Part shown: piece after piece, positions 27,361 to 35,153 of the stretch
How positions within the stretch are numbered: the first letter of the stretch is position 1
Layout: every line of letters begins with the position of its first letter
Assembly: GCA_902619315.1 (NCBI GenBank)
Contig: CACNDW010000012.1
Coordinates: 1 to 43,246 of the forward strand
DNA: 43,246 nucleotides
Source of the DNA: an uncultured Bacteroidota bacterium
GTDB taxonomy: Bacteria > Bacteroidota > Bacteroidia > Flavobacteriales > Flavobacteriaceae
Direction of reading: 5' to 3'
The notes under the pieces: model-generated
The model's database searches: none
The model's input: the letters and a program-made list of their open reading frames with translations, nothing else
What the model was told of the DNA's origin: nothing
Translations under genes and position numbers: made by a program

Positions 27361-28155
27361 CTAGATCAAAAGAGATGGTGGTATTTCACATACAGGTATG
27401 GGGTTCATTTTATGTTGGTTTTGATGGTTGAAACTTTTGTAAATTTCTATAATTTCTCTTTGGTTTTCGTCTAATCCTTCAAGAGAGGGATTTTGCTCAA
27501 GCTCTTCCATCGCCCATTCTAGTTCATTGTAACTGGCTCCTATTTGTTCCTCATCGGATCGGTTGTCACTCCACAATCCGTCAGTAGGAGCAGCTTTTTG
27601 TATCTCATCAATTACTTGGAGGTATTTGGCCAATTCATAAACCTGAGATTTTAACAAATCTGCAATGGGGCTCAGATCGACTCCTCCGTCTCCATATTTT
27701 GTATAGAAACCAACGCCGAAGTCCTCAACTTTATTTCCAGTTCCTGCAACTAAAAAACGGTGCAATGCCGCAAAATAATATAATGTAGTCATTCTCAATC
27801 TAGCTCTAGTGTTCGCCAAACTTAATAATTGTTCCTCTCTCATTTCGGTTTTAGGTAATTCACTTACAAATTCGCCAAATACTCTAGTTAAAGAGATGCT
27901 ATTATGGCTTACGTTGTCAAAATTTCTTTCCAACCAATCAATATGATTTTCGGCCCTTGACACTTGGTTTAGGTCTTGATGAATTCCCATTTCAAGACAC
28001 AAAACAGGTGCATTTGTAAGACTGCAAAGTGTAGATGTAACCGCGGAGTCAATCCCCCCGGAAACACCAACAACAAAACCGTTCATTTTAGACTTTTTTA
28101 GATAATCATTTAACCAATCCACAATGTGGCTGATTACTTTTTCAGGTGTTTTCAT
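27361..28155 (-). CDS. nadE: NAD synthetase
   Basis: It amidates nicotinic acid adenine dinucleotide to NAD using ATP. The 264-residue protein has the PP-loop SGGIDS at 32-37 and the conserved GTGNKVEDFGVGFYTKYGDGGVD-type segment, seen here in two parts. There is no N-terminal glutaminase domain, so it is the ammonia-using class. It converges on dnaG with only 22 bp between stops and diverges from gldB, a neighbourhood also known in gliding Flavobacteria. Confidence 0.95.
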   Translation of the reverse strand: MKTPEKVISHIVDWLNDYLKKSKMNGFVVGVSGGIDSAVTSTLCSLTNAPVLCLEMGIHQDLNQVSRAENHIDWLERNFDNVSHNSISLTRVFGEFVSELPKTEMREEQLLSLANTRARLRMTTLYYFAALHRFLVAGTGNKVEDFGVGFYTKYGDGGVDLSPIADLLKSQVYELAKYLQVIDEIQKAAPTDGLWSDNRSDEEQIGASYNELEWAMEELEQNPSLEGLDENQREIIEIYKSFNHQNQHKMNPIPVCEIPPSLLI

Positions 28156-28175
28156 TATATTAGATTAAGACCACT

Positions 28176-28183
28176 TAAATTTG
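28176..28183 (+). promoter_or_regulatory. Possible -7 element upstream of gldB
   Basis: TAAATTTG matches TAnnTTTG in the 68-bp nadE/gldB divergent region, 40 bp before the gldB ATG. No -33 TTG is visible at the right distance. Confidence 0.25.
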
Positions 28184-28223
28184 TACTTCGAAGTTACATT
28201 GGAATTAAAATAAATCCAATTAA

Positions 28224-29207
28224 ATGAGATCGATTATTTATCTAATTAACCGAAAATTTATTTTATTAATATTTTTTTTGTTTCTCATAAGTTGCAACGA
28301 TACTAATTCAAGGGAAAATGAGATTCTTTCGATCCCCGTTGAGTTGACCATCGATCGTTTTGACAAGAAGTTTCATTTGGCAAAACCAGAGGATATTCCT
28401 GAATTGAAAACCACTTACCCTTTTCTTTTTCCAGATAAGTTTAACGACAGTGTTTGGATCAAAAGGCAAAATGATAGTTTACAACTTTTGTTATTGAAAA
28501 ATGTAGATGAGAAATTCAATTCAATGGTTCAACTTGAGGACAATTTGGAGAATTTGTTTAAATATTGTAAATATTATTTTCCTGGAACTAATACCCCTAG
28601 GGTCATTGGACTTATAAACAATGTTGATTATCAAAGTAAAACCATTTACACCGATTCTCTTCTATTGATTTCTTTGGATACCTATTTGGGATCAGAACAC
28701 TATTTATATGAGGGCATACCTAAATACGTTCGTCAAGAAATGGACATTGAGTATCTGACATCGCATGTGGCCAGTAAATATGCGGCTAATAAAATACCTC
28801 CCAATAAGGACAGATCTCTGTTGTCTCAAATGATTTACCATGGAAAACAGGTTTATTTCAAAGAATTGGTTTTACCTAGATCTACGGATGCGCAAAAAAT
28901 GGGTTATACCAACGAACAAATCAATTGGGTTATCGAGAATGAGGTATATATGTGGCAATATTTTATCCAAAAACAAATATTGTACAAAACAGACCCCTCT
29001 TTGATACAAAGATTTATAGATCCAGCTCCTTTTTCAAAGTTTTATTTGGAAATTGATAACCAATCACCTGGAAGAATAGGAGTATGGATGGGTTGGCAAA
29101 TTATTAGATCTTATATGCATCGTTATCCAGATACAAAGATCAGTGACCTGCTGAATCTTCCCGCTCAAACTCTTTTCTTAAAATCAAATTACAAACCAAA
29201 AAGATAA
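28224..29207 (+). CDS. gldB: Gliding motility lipoprotein GldB
   Basis: GldB is an envelope lipoprotein needed for gliding motility in Flavobacterium. The 327-residue product begins with a lipoprotein signal: a hydrophobic segment and the lipobox LISC with Cys24 followed by Asn-Asp. Family features recognised are IPVELTIDRFDKKFH, the TYPFLFPDKFNDSVW segment, and GRIGVWMGWQIIRSYM near the C terminus. The gldC start overlaps its stop by one base (TAATG), and nadE is divergent upstream. Both support the identification. Whether the organism glides cannot be read from this window. Confidence 0.92.
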   Translation: MRSIIYLINRKFILLIFFLFLISCNDTNSRENEILSIPVELTIDRFDKKFHLAKPEDIPELKTTYPFLFPDKFNDSVWIKRQNDSLQLLLLKNVDEKFNSMVQLEDNLENLFKYCKYYFPGTNTPRVIGLINNVDYQSKTIYTDSLLLISLDTYLGSEHYLYEGIPKYVRQEMDIEYLTSHVASKYAANKIPPNKDRSLLSQMIYHGKQVYFKELVLPRSTDAQKMGYTNEQINWVIENEVYMWQYFIQKQILYKTDPSLIQRFIDPAPFSKFYLEIDNQSPGRIGVWMGWQIIRSYMHRYPDTKISDLLNLPAQTLFLKSNYKPKR

Positions 29208-29545
29208 TGGCTAAGAAAACAAGCCCAATAAGTATAGAAATAACTGTAGATGAAAATAATATTCCTGAGAAAATTTTATGGTCAGCCCCAGATGGAGGTG
29301 TAGATAAAGAGGTAACTCAAGCCATGCTTTTGGCTCTTTGGGATGGAAAAAATCAAGAGACTCTTAGGATAGATTTATGGATCAAGGAGATGCCTGTCGA
29401 TCAAATGAAAATGTTTTTTCATCAAACATTACTAACAATGAGTGACACATATTTTCGTGCCACTCAAGACGAAAAGATGGCTGGGACCATGAAGGATTTT
29501 TGTGATTTTTTTGCAGAAAAAAACAAACTTAAAAAAGACGATTAA
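29207..29545 (+). CDS. gldC: Gliding motility protein GldC
   Basis: GldC is a small protein encoded with GldB and associated with gliding in Flavobacterium. The 112-residue product has KILWSAPDGG, LALWDGKNQETLRIDLWIK and MPVDQMKMFFHQTL, which I recognise as the family pattern. No signal peptide is present, so it is probably cytoplasmic. It is translationally coupled to gldB by a 1-base overlap and converges with engB, overlapping it by 4 bp. Confidence 0.93.
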   Translation: MAKKTSPISIEITVDENNIPEKILWSAPDGGVDKEVTQAMLLALWDGKNQETLRIDLWIKEMPVDQMKMFFHQTLLTMSDTYFRATQDEKMAGTMKDFCDFFAEKNKLKKDD

Positions 29546-30147
29546 AGCTTTTCAATACTTTGATTGATTTCGTGAATATAACTTAAAAGGGGTTCACTAC
29601 CCAACCTTTTTTCAGAGGAAGTGATAAAATATTTAGGCAGGGGTTCCCAATCTTTCGCAAGCGCGTCTAGATATTCTGACACTTTAATTTCGATATCTTT
29701 TTCTTTGATTTTATCAACTTTAGTAAAAATGATGGAAAATGGAATAAGATTTTCTCCCAACCATCGTAAAAAATCTAAATCAATTGGTTGGGGGTTATGG
29801 CGTATATCAATTAGCAAAAAAGCAGATACCAATTCCTTTCTTTTAATGAAATAATTAACAATAAACTTTTGGAATGTTTTTTTTTCTGTTTTTGAGGCTT
29901 TAGCATAGCCATAACCTGGCAGGTCAACCAAATACCACTTTTTGTTTATCAGAAAATGGTTGATCAATTGTGTTTTACCAGGTTTTGAGGAAGTTTTAGC
30001 AAGTTTCTTCTGGTTACACAACATATTGATCAATGAAGATTTTCCAACATTTGACCTACCAATAAAGGCATACTCTGGTATTTTGGACTTTGGGCACTGA
30101 TCTACTTTGGTGTTGCTCACCACAAACTTAGCATGGGCAACCTTCAT
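29542..30147 (-). CDS. engB: Ribosome biogenesis GTPase EngB (YihA/YsxC)
   Basis: A small GTPase that assists 50S ribosome assembly. Its 201 residues carry GRSNVGKSSLIN (P-loop), GKTQLINHF (G2 region), DLPGYGYA (G3) and FTKVDK (G4), with TSSEKRLG as G5. It is of normal length. The alpha/beta hydrolase gene lies 9 bp upstream on the same strand, so both are probably co-transcribed. Confidence 0.95.
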   Translation of the reverse strand: MKVAHAKFVVSNTKVDQCPKSKIPEYAFIGRSNVGKSSLINMLCNQKKLAKTSSKPGKTQLINHFLINKKWYLVDLPGYGYAKASKTEKKTFQKFIVNYFIKRKELVSAFLLIDIRHNPQPIDLDFLRWLGENLIPFSIIFTKVDKIKEKDIEIKVSEYLDALAKDWEPLPKYFITSSEKRLGSEPLLSYIHEINQSIEKL

Positions 30148-30156
30148 AGGAGAAAT

Positions 30157-30924
30157 TTAAAGATTGTAACGCTCCATCCAGGAGTACATAATTTCGTTGA
30201 AACGCTCCGGATGTTCCATCATCGGGGCGTGACCGCATTTGTCAATCCAGTAGAGATCTGAATTGGGAAGTAGCGAGTTAAATTCTTCTGCTACATTGGG
30301 TGGTGTAACACCATCTTGAGCCCCCCAAATAATTGCAGTTCTGGTTTTCATATTGGGTAAATCCTTGGCCATATTGTGTCTAATAGCACTCTTGGCAATG
30401 GCCAATGTTCTAATAAGCTTGTTACGATCGTTAACAGACTCAAATACTTCATCAACAATTTTTTTGGTAGCAACTTTGGGATCGTAAAAGACCTCTTCAC
30501 TTTTAGCTTTTATATAATCATAATCCCCTCGTTTGGGATAGCCGTCACCCATTGCATTCTCATATAATCCCGAACTTCCAGTTATAATAAGTCCTTTAAC
30601 AATATCGGGATGACACTTGGCGTATAATAAAGCGACATGACCTCCTAAAGAATTACCTAAAAGGATTACATCTTTTAGTCTTTTAAAGTTCAAAAAGTCA
30701 TCTAAAAATTCAGCTAAAGACTTGACTGAAGAGTTGATCAATGGCAGTTCATAGACTGGTAATTCAGGAACCAAAATTTTGTATCCTTTATTAGGAAAAA
30801 AATTTATGACACCCTCAAAATTACTTAGCCCTCCCATTAAACCGTGCAATATAACGACTGGGCTACCTTCACCCAATTCAATATAGCGGTATTCAGCCTC
30901 GGTAATAATCTGTTTCTCAAGCAT
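30157..30924 (-). CDS. Alpha/beta hydrolase
   Basis: A 255-residue alpha/beta-fold hydrolase with an intact triad: nucleophile Ser92 in GNSLGG, Asp204 in GAQDGVTP and His232 in KCGHAPMMEHPE. LHGLMGG near residue 30 provides the oxyanion region. The substrate is unknown; similar genes sit next to mraZ in many Bacteroidota, but that does not establish a role in cell-wall synthesis. It is divergent from mraZ across a 175-bp intergenic region. Confidence 0.9.
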   Translation of the reverse strand: MLEKQIITEAEYRYIELGEGSPVVILHGLMGGLSNFEGVINFFPNKGYKILVPELPVYELPLINSSVKSLAEFLDDFLNFKRLKDVILLGNSLGGHVALLYAKCHPDIVKGLIITGSSGLYENAMGDGYPKRGDYDYIKAKSEEVFYDPKVATKKIVDEVFESVNDRNKLIRTLAIAKSAIRHNMAKDLPNMKTRTAIIWGAQDGVTPPNVAEEFNSLLPNSDLYWIDKCGHAPMMEHPERFNEIMYSWMERYNL

Positions 30925-30940
30925 CTTTTGTAAATAATTT

Positions 30941-30948
30941 CAAAGATA
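30941..30948 (-). promoter_or_regulatory. Possible -7 element of the hydrolase-engB unit
   Basis: TATCTTTG on the minus strand matches TAnnTTTG exactly and ends 16 bp before the hydrolase ATG. No clear -33 TTG is seen. Confidence 0.4.
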
Positions 30949-31033
30949 TACAATTCACTTGTATGATTTGAATTTAATTTTTTTTTCATCTGGTTTTATT
31001 GGGTGATGTAAAATGGAAAAATTTATTAACAAT

Positions 31034-31058
31034 GTGGTAGAAAGTGGTAAAAAGTGGT
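31034..31058 (+). promoter_or_regulatory. MraZ-box array: three GTGGT repeats with 10-bp period
   Basis: GTGGT occurs at 31034-31038, 31044-31048 and 31054-31058, each start exactly 10 bp from the last and each followed by A-rich spacer. MraZ is known to bind tandem short G-rich boxes (TGGGN in E. coli, AAAGTGG-type in Mollicutes) upstream of its own gene. These repeats end 10 bp before the TATATTTG element and therefore lie over the -33 region, a good place for repression. Confidence 0.75.
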
Positions 31059-31068
31059 AAAATTACTT

Positions 31069-31076
31069 TATATTTG
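31069..31076 (+). promoter_or_regulatory. -7 element of the mraZ/dcw promoter
   Basis: TATATTTG matches TAnnTTTG and ends 23 bp before the mraZ ATG. The expected -33 region falls inside the GTGGT array and has no TTG. Confidence 0.55.
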
Positions 31077-31099
31077 AACTTAATTGAACCTAAAACATC

Positions 31100-31567
31100 A
31101 TGCAGCATTTTATCGGTTCATATGAGTGTAAGGCCGACACAAAGGGGCGTATAATGCTCCCAGCTGCTTTGAAAAAACAACTTTCAAATCATCTTAATAA
31201 AAGTTTTGTTCTAAAAAGAGCAGTTTTCAACACCTGTTTAGAACTGTATCCCTTGGATCAATGGCAGGGATTGATGGAAAAAGTAAATAAGCTCAATCGC
31301 TTTAATAAGAAAAACAACGACTTTATCAGGCGATTTACTGCTGGGGTTAAATTGTTGGAGATAGATACAACTGGAAGGTTGTTGATTCCGAAAGATTTAA
31401 CAAACCACGCCAAAATTTCCAAGGAAGTAGTTGTTTCGTCTGTAGTGAACATATTGGAGATCTGGGATAAAGGCTTATATGAAAAAGCCATAGACGAGGC
31501 AACAACAGATTTTGCTGCTTTAGCAGAGGAAGTAATGGGAGATCAAAATGAAGATAATTTATCATAA
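31100..31567 (+). CDS. mraZ: Transcriptional regulator MraZ
   Basis: First gene of the dcw cluster and its likely autoregulator. The 155-residue protein has two AbrB-like halves: FIGSYECKADTKGRIMLPAALKK at the N terminus and LEIDTTGRLLIPKDL in the second half, both typical MraZ. Its probable operator is the GTGGT array just upstream. The rsmH start lies within its last codons (20-bp overlap), so expression is tightly linked. Confidence 0.96.
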   Translation: MQHFIGSYECKADTKGRIMLPAALKKQLSNHLNKSFVLKRAVFNTCLELYPLDQWQGLMEKVNKLNRFNKKNNDFIRRFTAGVKLLEIDTTGRLLIPKDLTNHAKISKEVVVSSVVNILEIWDKGLYEKAIDEATTDFAALAEEVMGDQNEDNLS

Positions 31568-32450
31568 ACCTGTCATGCTAAAAGAGGCTATTCAGGGATT
31601 GAAAATCGATCCTGATGGGGTTTATGTCGATGTTACATTTGGTGGGGGTGGTCATTCTAGAGCTATCCTTCAAAATCTTTCCAGCAGAGGAAAACTATTT
31701 GCATTCGATCAGGATAAAGCTGCTCAAGAAAATTTCGTCTCAGATGTTAGATTCCATTTGATTTATGGAAACTTCTCCCAAATCAAAAGGCATTTAAAAT
31801 TTTACGGCATCACTAATGTAGATGGTATCCTAGCTGATTTTGGAGTCTCTTCTTACCAATTTGAAAAAGGATCAAGAGGTTTTTCGACTAGATTGAAAGG
31901 ACCATTGGACATGAGGATGAATACTGAAAGTAGATTAACTGCCCGGCAGGTAATTAATGAATACAGTGCACAGGAGCTCTATCAAATTTTCAAGAATTAT
32001 GGTGAGTTACGCAATGCAAAAAAATTGGCTGATCATATTGTCAAAGAAAGATCAAAAACCCCCATAGAGACCACACATGGATTGGTCAACTTATTGACTC
32101 CAAAGTTGCCCAAGCATATTTTTAATAAACTTATCGCACAAGTATTTCAAGCTGTCAGAATTGAAGTCAATAAAGAGTTAGATGTTATCAAATCCTTTTT
32201 GGAGCAATCTATTGAATTATTGAGTATTGGAGGAAGATTAGCATGTATCTCATATCATTCTTTGGAAGATCGATTGGTGAAGGTGTTTATTAGAGAGGGC
32301 AATTTTGCAGGTAAAGTAGAATCAGATCTCTATGGCAACAGAAACCTTCCATTTAAAAAGGTGGGGAATTTACAGACTCCTTCTAAAAAAGAAACTATGG
32401 ATAACAATAGGGCCAGAAGTGGTAAACTTAGAATTGCAGAGAGAATATGA
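31548..32450 (+). CDS. rsmH: 16S rRNA (cytosine-1402-N4) methyltransferase
   Basis: A SAM-dependent methyltransferase (formerly MraW) that modifies C1402 in the decoding centre. The 300-residue protein starts IIYHKPVMLKEAI, followed by VDVTFGGGGHS (SAM loop, about 28-37), FDQD, GILADFGVSSYQ and CISYHSLEDRLVK. It overlaps mraZ by 20 bp and ftsL by 4 bp (ATGA). Confidence 0.97.
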   Translation: MKIIYHKPVMLKEAIQGLKIDPDGVYVDVTFGGGGHSRAILQNLSSRGKLFAFDQDKAAQENFVSDVRFHLIYGNFSQIKRHLKFYGITNVDGILADFGVSSYQFEKGSRGFSTRLKGPLDMRMNTESRLTARQVINEYSAQELYQIFKNYGELRNAKKLADHIVKERSKTPIETTHGLVNLLTPKLPKHIFNKLIAQVFQAVRIEVNKELDVIKSFLEQSIELLSIGGRLACISYHSLEDRLVKVFIREGNFAGKVESDLYGNRNLPFKKVGNLQTPSKKETMDNNRARSGKLRIAERI

Positions 32451-32758
32451 AAAAATTGTTATCAATATTGAAAATGGATTTTTTGGTCAATGATAATGAG
32501 TTTAAGAATTGGCGCGTGATTCTTTTTTTATCAGTCCTATCTCTTGTAATGATTGCGAGCGGTCACGCTGCTGATAGGAAAATTTTTCATATTGCCCAAT
32601 TGAGTGATGATTTGAAAATGTTAAAAAGCCAATTTGTCGAACAACGAACTGTCTTGATGAATCTAAAAATGGAAACTAAAATCATTAAAGAGTTGGGTCC
32701 CTTAGGCATTGGCCCCGCAAAATCCCCACCAATTAAAATCATTGTAAAACAAAATTAA
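32447..32758 (+). CDS. ftsL: FtsL-like cell division protein
   Basis: A small bitopic membrane protein of 103 residues: about 22 cytoplasmic residues, one membrane helix (roughly 23-38, RVILFLSVLSLVMIAS), then a helical, coiled-coil-like periplasmic part (AQLSDDLKMLKSQFVEQRT). FtsL proteins are poorly conserved and are recognised mainly by this layout and by position between rsmH and ftsI, both of which fit. It would form the divisome subcomplex with FtsQ (and FtsB). It overlaps rsmH by 4 bp. Confidence 0.85.
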   Translation: MKKLLSILKMDFLVNDNEFKNWRVILFLSVLSLVMIASGHAADRKIFHIAQLSDDLKMLKSQFVEQRTVLMNLKMETKIIKELGPLGIGPAKSPPIKIIVKQN

Positions 32759-32760
32759 CA

Positions 32761-34752
32761 ATGGAAAGTAAAAAGAAAAATATAATGAATAGAAGTTATT
32801 TGGTTGCTTTTGGTTTGATACTTTTTTCTTTTTTGCTAATCGCCAAGCTGTTTCACATTCAGTTTGCTGAAGGCGATAAATATCGAGAAATAGCACTAAA
32901 AAGAAACCTTAAGAAAGACATTCTCCAGCCGAGTAGGGGGAATATTTTTTCTGATGACGGAAGTATTTTGGCAACATCAATGGCACGTTACGAAGTGAGG
33001 TGGGATGCCGCAGTTCCTTCCGAAGAAATCTATCTAAAGCATAAAAAGGGTTTGGTTGATGGTTTATCTGAGATATTAAATGTTCAAAAAAAATCCATTT
33101 CAAGAAAACTCGACAAAGCCGTAAGGGATCAAAATAGGTATTTACTAATTGCAAGGGGTCTTACATATTCAAAGCAAAAAGAAATCAAACAACTACCTCT
33201 TTTTAAGCGTCCCTCATATTCGGGTGGTTTGATCATTGAACATAAAATGATGAGAGAACACCCATTAGGAAAAATGGCTGAGAGGACTGTAGGTAGGATC
33301 ATAGCGGAACAAAAAGGTAGTTTTAAACGCGTTGGATTGGAGGGTGCTTTCAGTCAATATCTTGAAGGGGAAGCCGGTCAACGGCTCAAGCAAAAAATAG
33401 CTGGGGGACAATGGAAACCCATCAATGATGTCAATGAAAAAGAACCTACGGAGGGATACAATGTACATACTACAATGAATATCAACATTCAAGACATTGC
33501 TCACAGTGCCCTTTTGGAACAACTGGAAAAGTTCAAAGCAGACCATGGTACTGTAGTTGTTATGGAAACTCAAACTGGAAAGATAAAAGCAATTGCCAAT
33601 TTGGGTAAAACAAAAGTAGACACCTACTTTGAAAAACTCAATTATGCTGTAGGCGAGGCTCATGAGCCAGGTTCTACCTTTAAGCTTATGGCCATGGTTG
33701 CTGCCCTGGAGGATAAAGTGGTAGATGAAAACACAATAATCTCTACAGGTACCGGTGAACTTACCTTTTTTAGAAAGTATAAAGTTCGAGATTCCAAAAA
33801 AGGAGGTTATGGAAACATAACTGCTGCTAAGGTTTTTGAGGTGTCCTCCAATACCGGTATGGTAAAAATCATCCATGACAATTATGGTAAAAACCCTAAA
33901 AAGTTTGTCAATCGATTGTATAATATGGGAATCAATAAGCCTTTAGGTTTACCTATTTATGGAGAAGGAAAGCCTAAAATTCCGCATCCCGATGATAAAG
34001 AGGAGTGGGATAAACTGGATTTACCTTGGATGGCATATGGCTATGGTGTCTCACTTACCCCTCTCCAAACTCTTACTTTTTATAATGCCATTGCCAATAA
34101 TGGAGAGATGGTAAAGCCAAGATTTATTGAAAAAATCGAATCTTTTGGCCAAAGCCCAGATCAAACTTTTGGTAAGATCATATTGAATCCCTCTATCTGT
34201 TCTAAGTCTACTGTTGATAAAGTAAAAAAAATGATGTTCAATGTGGTGGATAAAAAATGGGGAACTGCCCACAACATCAAAGACAAAGACCTTAGTCTTG
34301 CTGGTAAAACAGGTACCTCTCAAGTAGATTATAATAAGAAAGGTTCAGAGGTGCAATATAGGGCTACTTTCGTAGGGTATTTTCCGGCTGATGAGCCCAA
34401 ATATTCATGTATAGTAGTCATTCATAAACCTGATAAAAAATTGGGTTACTACGGCTCAACTGTAGCGGCACCGGTATTTAAAAAAATTGCTAAAAAAATT
34501 CACAATGACTTGCCCAAAACAATTCATATTCAATTAGATCAGGTCCATCAATTGTCCTCAACTAAAAATAATATTATAACAACAAAGGGAATCATTCCCG
34601 ATTTAAAAGGAATGACTTTAATGGAAGCTTTATCAATCTTAGAACCCATGGGGCTGAAAGTGGAGACCAAAGGTAAAGGCAAAGTCAGAAAACAGTCTCC
34701 AAAGGCTGGAGCAAGTTTTCAAATCAATGAAACAATCACCTTAGAGCTATGA
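32761..34752 (+). CDS. ftsI: Division-specific penicillin-binding protein FtsI (PBP3) with PASTA domain
   Basis: The septal transpeptidase. One N-terminal membrane helix (about 13-30) is followed by the PBP dimerisation region and the transpeptidase domain. Its motifs are STFK with nucleophile Ser305, SSN at 362-364 and KTGT from Lys516. A single PASTA domain closes the protein (about 605-663, IIPDLKGMTLMEALSILEPM and after). At 663 residues it is longer than E. coli FtsI because of the PASTA domain, as is usual in Bacteroidota. Its stop overlaps the next start as ATGA. Confidence 0.95.
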   Translation: MESKKKNIMNRSYLVAFGLILFSFLLIAKLFHIQFAEGDKYREIALKRNLKKDILQPSRGNIFSDDGSILATSMARYEVRWDAAVPSEEIYLKHKKGLVDGLSEILNVQKKSISRKLDKAVRDQNRYLLIARGLTYSKQKEIKQLPLFKRPSYSGGLIIEHKMMREHPLGKMAERTVGRIIAEQKGSFKRVGLEGAFSQYLEGEAGQRLKQKIAGGQWKPINDVNEKEPTEGYNVHTTMNINIQDIAHSALLEQLEKFKADHGTVVVMETQTGKIKAIANLGKTKVDTYFEKLNYAVGEAHEPGSTFKLMAMVAALEDKVVDENTIISTGTGELTFFRKYKVRDSKKGGYGNITAAKVFEVSSNTGMVKIIHDNYGKNPKKFVNRLYNMGINKPLGLPIYGEGKPKIPHPDDKEEWDKLDLPWMAYGYGVSLTPLQTLTFYNAIANNGEMVKPRFIEKIESFGQSPDQTFGKIILNPSICSKSTVDKVKKMMFNVVDKKWGTAHNIKDKDLSLAGKTGTSQVDYNKKGSEVQYRATFVGYFPADEPKYSCIVVIHKPDKKLGYYGSTVAAPVFKKIAKKIHNDLPKTIHIQLDQVHQLSSTKNNIITTKGIIPDLKGMTLMEALSILEPMGLKVETKGKGKVRKQSPKAGASFQINETITLEL

Positions 34753-35153
34753 ATAGAATTTTAGTAATACTCCTAGTTTTTTTGATTAATATCTCTCATT
34801 CTCAAGAGAGATCTGAAACAATCAAATCATTATCAAATCGAGATTTTAAAATTTATATGAGTCTTGAAAAAAATATTGTGTTTTTCGAGTTTTGTGACCC
34901 CTATGAATTATCTAAATGCGATATAAACATCATATCATTTGATTTAAGAGGCATAGTAAAATTATTAGATAAAAATCTGCCAACTGGAACAACTCTTGTT
35001 TTGGGTAATGGGAAAATAATAAAAACAGAAAATGGAAATTTATCACTTGCTTCATTTCAAGGTGTAATTTCTGAAAAGGTTAATTACAAAAAATTAGTGT
35101 CGGCTTTAAGGTATGTTTTTTTCAACAAAATTATTTTAAAAGAGCTGTCTTGA
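34749..35153 (+). CDS. Unrecognised exported protein within the dcw cluster
   Basis: A 134-residue product that I cannot assign to any family. It begins with a clear signal-peptide-like segment (MNRILVILLVFLINISHSQ), so it is predicted to be periplasmic or surface-exposed, with a mature part of about 115 residues containing two cysteines (FEFCDPYELSKCD). It has no catalytic motif I know. The base composition is notably AT-rich. It overlaps ftsI by 4 bp (ATGA) and murE by 4 bp (TTGA), so it is translated as part of the cluster. This strongly suggests a real gene and hints at a role in septal wall synthesis, which is inference from position only. Confidence 0.75.
   Translation: MNRILVILLVFLINISHSQERSETIKSLSNRDFKIYMSLEKNIVFFEFCDPYELSKCDINIISFDLRGIVKLLDKNLPTGTTLVLGNGKIIKTENGNLSLASFQGVISEKVNYKKLVSALRYVFFNKIILKELS

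Noticed and set aside
33265..33876. 203-codon open frame on the minus strand inside ftsI
   Set aside because: It is a shadow of the ftsI coding sequence; no start context, promoter or recognisable protein is seen.
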